64,000 nt of DNA from Eriocheir sinensis. Taxonomy: Eukaryota; Arthropoda; Malacostraca; Decapoda; Varunidae. Position numbers and translations under genes: made by a program. The notes under the pieces are model-generated. The model did not search any database, was not told the DNA's origin, and saw only the letters and a list, made by a program, of their open reading frames with translations. Location of the stretch: positions 10,368,804 to 10,432,803 of the forward strand of contig NC_066570.1 in assembly GCF_024679095.1 (NCBI RefSeq). Direction: 5' to 3'. This document shows, in pieces, positions 58,321 through 64,000 of this stretch. Position 1 is the first letter of the stretch, and every line of letters starts with the position of its first letter.

Positions 58321-58929
58321 TCGTGGCGAGCGGACGTGTGCTGTGGACTCTCCGCTGTTTACCACCTTGTTGTATCTTAAGCAAATCAACCAAAGGTCGT
58401 GACGATGGATACGTTAGTCTTAAAACGCTTCTGGTTTTAGTCTGTCGAATCTTACTTGAGCCTTTAGGCTCGGCTCCTTTGAGCCACGCTACAGCCACTT
58501 CACCCCATCACTCTCCTCAGAGGAACATAAGAACATAAGAACGTAGGAGTCTGCAAGAGGCCGGTAGGCCTGTACAAGGCAACTCCTTTGAACCTAAGCT
58601 CCCGTGTATCTAATCCCACCTAATATCGCTGTCGATGAATGTATCTAATCTATTTTTGAATGTGACAATTGTATTGGCACTCACCACATGCCTGCTAAGC
58701 CTGCTCATTTGCTACTTTGATCTCATGACTCGTTTTTGCTATCCTGGTGTTTTTCTTCACTAATCTAGATAGTTCGACATACCGGCCCCTGAGATGTGTT
58801 TCACCATTCTTTATTTTCTGATAAATTCCCTTCTTTAACCCTATCTCGTGTTTTACTTACACTCAGAATACTGCACTTCCCTACATTGAACTCCATCTGC
58901 CATTTATCCGCCCAGTCATACAATCTGTT

Positions 58930-59555
58930 TAGTTAATCCTGGAGAATACTAGCGTCCTGATCCGACTCAATCACTCTACCGATCTTGGTATCATTTGCAA
59001 ACTTACTGACATCACTACTAATTCCTGTATCTAAGTCATTGATATAAATAATAAACAAAAGTGGACCTAATACCGAACCTTGTGGGACCCCACTCGTAAC
59101 ACATCCCCAGTCAGATCTTTTACCATTGATTTGCACACTTTGCTTCCTATTGCTAAGCCACCCCTTGACCCAGTTCAAAACTTTACCCTCTACTCCGTGA
59201 GCCTGTAATTTAAGCAACAGTCGTTGGTGAGGAACTTTGTCAAACGCTTTACTAAAATCAAGATGGATTACATCATAATTTCATCTCTGTCTACCGCCTC
59301 AAATACTTTATTGTAGAAGGACAAGAGATTGGTGAGGCATGACCTACCTTTAGTGAACCCATGCTGCGAGTCGTGAATTAAGCTATGTTTCTCTAGATGC
59401 TCCCGAATGTTCCTGGCTGTTATGGATTCCAGCATCTTCCTTATACCGATGTTAAGCTAATTGGGCGATAGTTTGAAGCAGCTGACCTGTCCCCCTTTTT
59501 GAAAATCGGCGTCACATTAGCTACTTTCCATAGGCTGGGCACATAACCAGTATTT
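58930..59555 (-). pseudogene. CR1 ORF2 RT remnant
   Basis: Frames give SLWKVANVTPIFKKGDRSAA, then NYRPI, the conserved start of RT, then a GFTKGRSCLTNL-like block. The 94-codon frame 59217-58933 has LLKLQAHGVEGKVLNW, TSGVPQGSVLGPLLF and SKFANDTKIG. The YxDD box reads FAND, so one catalytic Asp is replaced by Asn. A stop interrupts the catalytic-Asp block near 59270. Confidence 0.72.
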
Positions 59556-60182
59556 AACTTCGTTAACTAGATCAGCTGTCGGTGAAAAGATAAGATCAAG
59601 TATATTATTTTCCCGAGTCGGTTCTTGAACGTGTTGATGTAAATCACTTTCTAGTAAATTTGTGTACAGGTCGAGCCCTGTATGACAGTTCAACGGTTCA
59701 CCCCATCTTTTCACTGGCAAGTTAAAGTCCCCAACAATTACCGCCTCGCAACTGCTACTTGTTTCTAATAATAATTCACTTAATGCGTGGTCGATATCAA
59801 GAGTCTGCCTTGGCGGTCTGTAGATAAGTCCAATTACTATTTTACGAGATTTATTTTTAATTTCTATGAAGACCGTGTCTACATTGGTTATAATATATGT
59901 TTTCACGGATACTGGATGGAGAGAGTTGTGGATATAAAAGATAACGCCTCCACCCTGTCTGTTCTCTCTTTCATGACTAAAAATGGTATAACCCGGTAAT
60001 CTATATTCCGCAATGAAATCTCTATTTGAAGTGTCTATCCAAGATTCTGTGACTCCGATGATGTGATAATGATTTGTAGCTGCGAGGACTTCTAAATCTT
60101 CAAATTGGTTACGTAGGCTACGAGCGTTTACATAGCAAGCTTTAATGTGATTCGAGTCGGGAGTTTTGCGGGTTGAGTGCAC
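59556..60182 (-). pseudogene. CR1 ORF2 AP endonuclease
   Basis: The domain that would nick target DNA. It opens with GTG at 60182, three bases after the ORF1 stop. ACYVNARSLRNQ is the N-block, GVTESWID has the catalytic Glu, GGGVIFYIH and LIYRPPRQ follow, and VGDFNLP supplies the Asp/Asn pair. The frame stays open for about 205 codons, but the last SDH block is missing because of the deletion at 59556. Confidence 0.75.
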
Positions 60183-60184
60183 CC

Positions 60185-61414
60185 TTACGGTGGAGCTGCT
60201 GGTGTTCTCGCCTCCGCGTTTTTTGGCTTTCGAAGAGCCACTTGGTCACAGAGCAGCCTCCCAAAACGGGGTGCTCCAACAGGGTTTAAGTGAATGCCAT
60301 CAGAAAGGAACAAGTCTGAATCGTAGTAAAAATTGTTCCACAAGTTAGCGAACTGGACGTTTTCTTGTGAGCAAAGGGACTGAAGTCTGTTGTTTGTGCT
60401 GAAGGCCTTACTGTAAAAGCTAGATTCGGCACCGACCCTCGGGAGGATTCCTGAGATTATGATGTTACTGGCATCCGTTTTACGTTTATACTGCTTGATC
60501 ATGCGGCGGTATTTCTCAAGCAGTTCCTCAGAAAGGGTTGTCTTTACGTCATTTGTCCCCGCGTGAATGACAAAGAGGGTGTTTCGGTCGGCATTTCTCG
60601 TGACATCATCGCACGCTGCGGTGATGTCGTCCAGTCTGGCACCTGGATAGCAGTAACGTTTTCTGCGGCCGTTTGATGAACGACCACAGAACTCAACCAG
60701 CTGGCCACGCACCATGGAGTCCCCATCTAGGCGAGTCTCGAACTCATCCTCCATGGTGTCTGCCAGCACCTGGAACCTATTGAAGGTAGTGGGGGTCAGT
60801 AAATCCTTGGTTGCCTGCTTCGGTTTGGCTCCATTCCTTACAGGTATGAACCCGACATCCTGTGAAGCAGGAAGAGAAGCGTTAAGTGGGGCAGGCTGGA
60901 AGTTGTCCTGTGAGGCAGGCTGGGAGTTAGCCTGTGAAGCAGGCTGAGGGTTAGCCTGTGAGGCAGGCTGGGGGTCAGCCTGTGAGGCAGGCTGGCGGTT
61001 GTTCTGTGAGGCAGGCCGGGGGTTAGCCTGTGAGGCAGGCTGGGGGTTAGCCTGTGAGGCAGGCTGGGGGTTAGCCTGTGAGGCAGGCTAGGGGTTATCC
61101 TGTGAGGCAGGCTGGGAGTCAACCTGTGAGGCAGGTAACACGTCCTCCCGTGAAGCAGGAGGGTCGTCTGGAGAGGGCACAGTCTCAGTGGAGGGCCTCT
61201 CCACCATCGATGGTGGAGTCACTGCCACATTAGTTAAAACAAATTCCTGAAGGGCTACAAATTTCTTTTCAAGATCATTGTGCTTGACTTTCCGTTCAGT
61301 CACAGCCTTCTGAAGATGTAATCTTTGAACGCAGAGGCGGCAAGTTTTACTCAGCTGGAAGAACTGAGCTGCAAAACGTCCGGGACAGACGTCACACTTA
61401 AGGTTCGAAGGCAT
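60185..61414 (-). pseudogene. CR1 ORF1: Cys-rich motif, coiled coil, minisatellite, SGNH domain
   Basis: The frame from ATG 61414 has CDVCPGRFAAQFFQLSKTC then C-x2-C (residues 6-30), a zinc-binding-like motif, then a coiled coil (about 31-65) and a Pro-rich linker. A TAG at 61088-61090, inside an 8-residue repeat array, breaks an otherwise continuous 410-codon frame. The last 195 codons are an SGNH hydrolase-like domain: GDSMVRGQLVEFCG (block I), IHAGTNDVKT (block III), SDGIHLNPVGAPRFG (catalytic Asp and His). It would bind RNA or membranes as the element's chaperone; that role is inferred from CR1 ORF1 proteins. Confidence 0.75.
60860..61135 (-). repeat. 24-bp in-frame minisatellite in CR1 ORF1
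   Basis: About 11 units of the GAGGCAGGCTGGGGGTTAGC-type, 24 bp each, coding for QPASQANP-type octapeptides. Units drift by single bases; one change created the TAG at 61088-61090. Confidence 0.9.
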
Positions 61415-61433
61415 TGTTAGAAATTTAAGCGAG

Positions 61434-62260
61434 TTAACAGTTTGGGCAAATATTAAAAGCGCTTTCGAAATAACTTAAATTGTGACCATAAATTGAATTG
61501 TATAAAAATTGTGCATGGAAATTATATACTGCTGTGTTAGATGCCTCCAACACTGGGAGTTCGCTCCCACAGGGTCTTGAAAACGCCTTAAAGACCAATC
61601 GCTTGTCCTGAGCCTCGGTCACGAGAGAGACTTTCACAACCCGGCGCTTTTCAGCTATTGTCCTCGAAGTTTTGTCCCATAGCACGGGGCCGGCGTAGTC
61701 ACTCAGAGCAAAGCTGGCAAGGGAGGAAAGGAACCAGCAATTCGTTCCCACTTTCCAAAACGTCTAACACAACTCTGCGATCCTTTCGAGGCCTGGCCAG
61801 TGGCACCTGTCACCAGGTGTTCTCCACCAACTCTAGAGAGTATCAGACGCCCTTCCTGAGAGACCAAAAGACTGAAATATTCCTTGAGTATAAGAAAAAC
61901 CCTCAGAAACTCCACCTAGAAGCCGGGAGGTACAACCTCAAATGGCCCACGGAAGACATCTCTTTCAGGAGAAAACAAGAACCAGCTGTTATGCAGAATA
62001 GGGATGGGAGTACCGTCGATAGAGGGGAGGGAGGGGGAGCTCACACCGACAACTGGTTCCCAGGGAGGCTTTTTTTTTAGTGTAGAGGTCGCCACACTCC
62101 TCTACACCGCAGGCCTAAATAATTTGGCACGGTCCAGCTGACTAGGACCCTGGAACTCCAGCCATTGTCTCATAAAGAGATCCTCTGCCTGCAGTCCAAT
62201 CCACCACTGCTGCTGCCCAGAGGCTTCACCGTGACCCTGGCACGGGAGACAGATCAGGTA
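61434..62260. other. Unassigned stretch
   Basis: Two opposing open frames, 61434-61751 minus (105 codons) and 61658-62080 plus (140 codons). Neither resembles a family I know. The plus-strand frame has ordinary composition (PFLRDQKTEIFLEYKKNPQ) and ends in a T-run. It may be transposon debris or host sequence between two CR1 copies. Confidence 0.3.
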
Positions 62261-62719
62261 TTACACCTTGTCCAAGGGTGACCTGAGACTATGCAGGGCA
62301 GGGACGTCTAGTTCCCTGAGGTGAAAACAATTCACCCGCATACCGGAGGAGGAGGAGGAGGGGGGGACGGAAGAGGAAGGCGGGGAGGAGGAGGAGGAGG
62401 AGGAGGAGGAGGGGTGGGGAGAGGGGAGAGTGGAAAAGGTCGAGGAGGAGGATGGGAGGGGCTGCTGTGTGGGAGAAAAGAATACCAAAGCCGGTGTTGG
62501 AGGGGAGGAAGACGAGGAAGAAGAGGAGACGGGGCTTGTTGCTGCTGTACTAACTAATAAGTCTACCTGGGCGGCGAGAGTCGTAACCCTATTCTGTAAC
62601 TCTATGATCCTCTGATCATCCCTCTGAGTCTTAACGCAGAACCTACAAACGTCCTTGGAAAGAAAGTACTGCTTGGCCATGCGTAGGCCACACCCGGAAC
62701 AAGGCTTGAAGGACGGCAT
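62261..62719 (-). pseudogene. CR1-like ORF1 N-terminus, second family member
   Basis: From ATG 62719: CSGCGLRMAKQYFLSKDVC then C-x2-C within residues 7-30, a short coiled coil (RIIELQNRVTTLAAQVDLL) and a Ser/Pro linker coded by GGA-rich repeats. Closest in style to 50620-51735 rather than 60185-61414. The SGNH domain is missing. Confidence 0.65.
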
Positions 62720-63446
62720 GGTGAAGATATGGGCGAGGCAAGACGAAAATAATTTGGCGCGTTAGGATAATAACAAAAGTCCGCAGCTGCGGTGAGGTCG
62801 TCAGGTCAAATCTCTTGGGAAAAACGTGTATGTAGGAAAACAAACCATCAGCTGGTGTCAGGTCGCAGTCAGGTCAACTCCCCGGGGAAAAGGGTGTGGG
62901 TTATTTCTACCTACCAAGACAAAACACGTGCCTATATTATTATACTGAGAAATCACTTACGTAAATAAGATAATAACTGTGTTCACTAGGTTTGCGTGGA
63001 AAGGTGAATTATCTAGTGTTTTGTGTGGACTTAGAAATTAACGTAGCTTGGCGCGCCTGATTCACGTGTTCCTATTATCACAAAACAGTAAAGTATCCTA
63101 ATAGTAGAAGGAAAAGAAAACACAAAAGCAATATAAAACCGTGTAGCACTGGGTTCGCGTGAAAGAGTGTTAAAGTTAGTGTAGGTGTGGGAAGCTTAAT
63201 AAACTTGGCCTAGAACTAACTGTGGATAACTATCTAACTAGGTAAATACTAAATCAGAACAGTTAGCGGTCTGTAGTATGCAGGAAGTGGTAATCCTCCT
63301 GATTGTGTAGTCCTCCAGCACAGCATCAGGCTCCCAAACACAGAACGCTTCAAAGCACACCACAAAAGCAGAGGAAAAAGGCTAGTTGGCACCACACAGC
63401 AGCGGAGCAAAAAGTCAACGTCTTAACCCTAGGACGGTGAACTCGC

Positions 63447-63450
<4 letters not shown>
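62720..63450. other. Probable 5' UTR of the CR1 fragment, otherwise no gene
   Basis: No coding region recognised. 62830-62930 would be leader of the minus-strand ORF1. The rest is AT-rich. Confidence 0.4.

Positions 63451-63451
<1 letters not shown>

Positions 63452-63507
<56 letters not shown>
63452..63507. repeat. (CT)n microsatellite
   Basis: About 28 CT units. Confidence 0.95.
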
Positions 63508-63512
<5 letters not shown>

Positions 63513-63869
63513 ACGTTTTATATTATATCTTTAGCTTGGCTGTGCAGGACGCGAGAGTGAGACCTACGTGAGGCTTCCGTGATGTTAGAAGGGTGAATGG
63601 TGCAGCACCATCGCATGAGCAACGTTGCCAAATGAAATGGAAGGGTTACAGAGTCGTTGTCTTTCCCTCACCTCCCAAGCCATTCATAACACCATGCATA
63701 TAATTATATACACTCCACAAATAGATATCGTATAGACTAACAGTGAGACAGATCGCCATGAGCAGGTCATTGCTAGATGTGTACACAATGGGAATTTCCC
63801 CGGGCCAAGCCACAGGGCTCAAGTTAGGGCCGGTCAACTATAGTTAAGATAAAGCATACCGTAGCACCG

Positions 63870-64000
63870 TGGAAATTTTCATGAAGCAAGTGAAAGACAA
63901 CGTAAGATCACTACAACAGACCATCAACAAGTTAAACGAACATTTTGGAATTTACGCAGAAGGAAGTTGAGGATATGAAGCAAGAAGTCAAGCAATATAA
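63870..64000 (+). pseudogene. Coiled-coil ORF1 fragment cut by window end
   Basis: KQVKDNVRSLQQTINKLNEH, then after a one-base shift near 63940 FTQKEVEDMKQEVKQ: a heptad-rich coiled coil as in ORF1 of L1- or jockey-group retrotransposons. It continues beyond the window. Confidence 0.4.

Larger units (their letters stand above)
58520..61414 (-). mobile_element. CR1-like retrotransposon with internal deletion
   Basis: On the minus strand: ORF1 (61414-60185), ORF2 endonuclease (60182-59540), RT remnant (59540-58930) and a 3' end near 58527 with CTTATGTTCTT-type units, the reverse of GAACATAAGAACATAAGAAC. The 3' UTR matches 55400-55455. Sequence between endonuclease and RT is missing at about 59556. 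The copy therefore has both ends of ORF2 but not its middle. Confidence 0.78.

Noticed and set aside
62321..62615. Gly-rich plus-strand frames
   Set aside because: They are antisense of the GGA-repeat linker in a minus-strand ORF1.

Overview
The window looks like repeat-dense nuclear DNA from an arthropod, most likely a decapod crustacean. This is inferred from long (AC)n, (AG)n and (AT)n tracts, from several CR1/jockey/I-type non-LTR families, and from a degraded Polinton, hAT, mariner and Ty3/gypsy elements side by side. I found no complete host gene. Three short stretches (19193-19231, 44570-44838, 46969-47106) have exon-like signals but cannot be identified.

Layout. 1-11010 is most of a Polinton/Maverick, a virus-like self-replicating transposon. 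A protein-primed DNA polymerase B on the plus strand faces a compact minus-strand block: packaging ATPase, integrase with chromodomain, penton-like minor capsid, a small basic virion protein, major capsid and adenain-like protease. Every well-recognised gene is broken. A 3.4 kb hAT transposon (5303-8698) sits inside the penton-like gene. 11019-11880 is a tandem duplication with (TG)n. 11890-15395 is an I-superfamily retrotransposon with endonuclease, RT, RNase H and a C-terminal zinc motif. 15400-17660 holds minus-strand fragments of RTE-like and jockey/CR1-like elements. 17830-19843 contains microsatellites, a hAT MITE with target duplication, and a tRNA-derived SINE.

19845-41632 is a nest of transposons. 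The outermost is a Ty3/gypsy-type LTR element with a SCAN-like gag and a remnant protease but no RT or integrase. A second gypsy element (22050-27680, minus, CsRn1-like, near-identical 498-bp LTRs) lies in its gag. Its 3' LTR is split by a jockey/LOA-like non-LTR block (30798-41060). That block is split by a TIR element with a TAA target duplication (33252-37168). That element in turn contains a 2.9 kb element with 335-bp terminal inverted repeats (34121-37025) encoding a PIN/FEN-nuclease-like protein. The last is the best candidate for an undescribed mobile element.

41640-50000 has a 0.6 kb AT-rich microsatellite, an inverted pair of jockey 3' ends, RTE-like debris and scattered I-type fragments. 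50600-56870 holds a CR1-like ORF1 with an SGNH-hydrolase domain, a 1.5 kb hAT-type fold-back element with a perfect 8-bp target duplication, a mariner transposase fused to a CR1 reverse transcriptase, and another CR1 3' end. 58520-62719 is a minus-strand CR1 with ORF1, ORF2 endonuclease and an RT remnant around an internal deletion, followed by a second ORF1 N-terminus. The window ends in a coiled-coil ORF1 fragment.

Nearly all open frames are transposon proteins in decay. The only long intact frames are the inner gypsy pol (973 codons), the hAT transposase body (564 codons) and the PIN-like protein (513 codons). Family names come from motif recognition by eye; no search was run.
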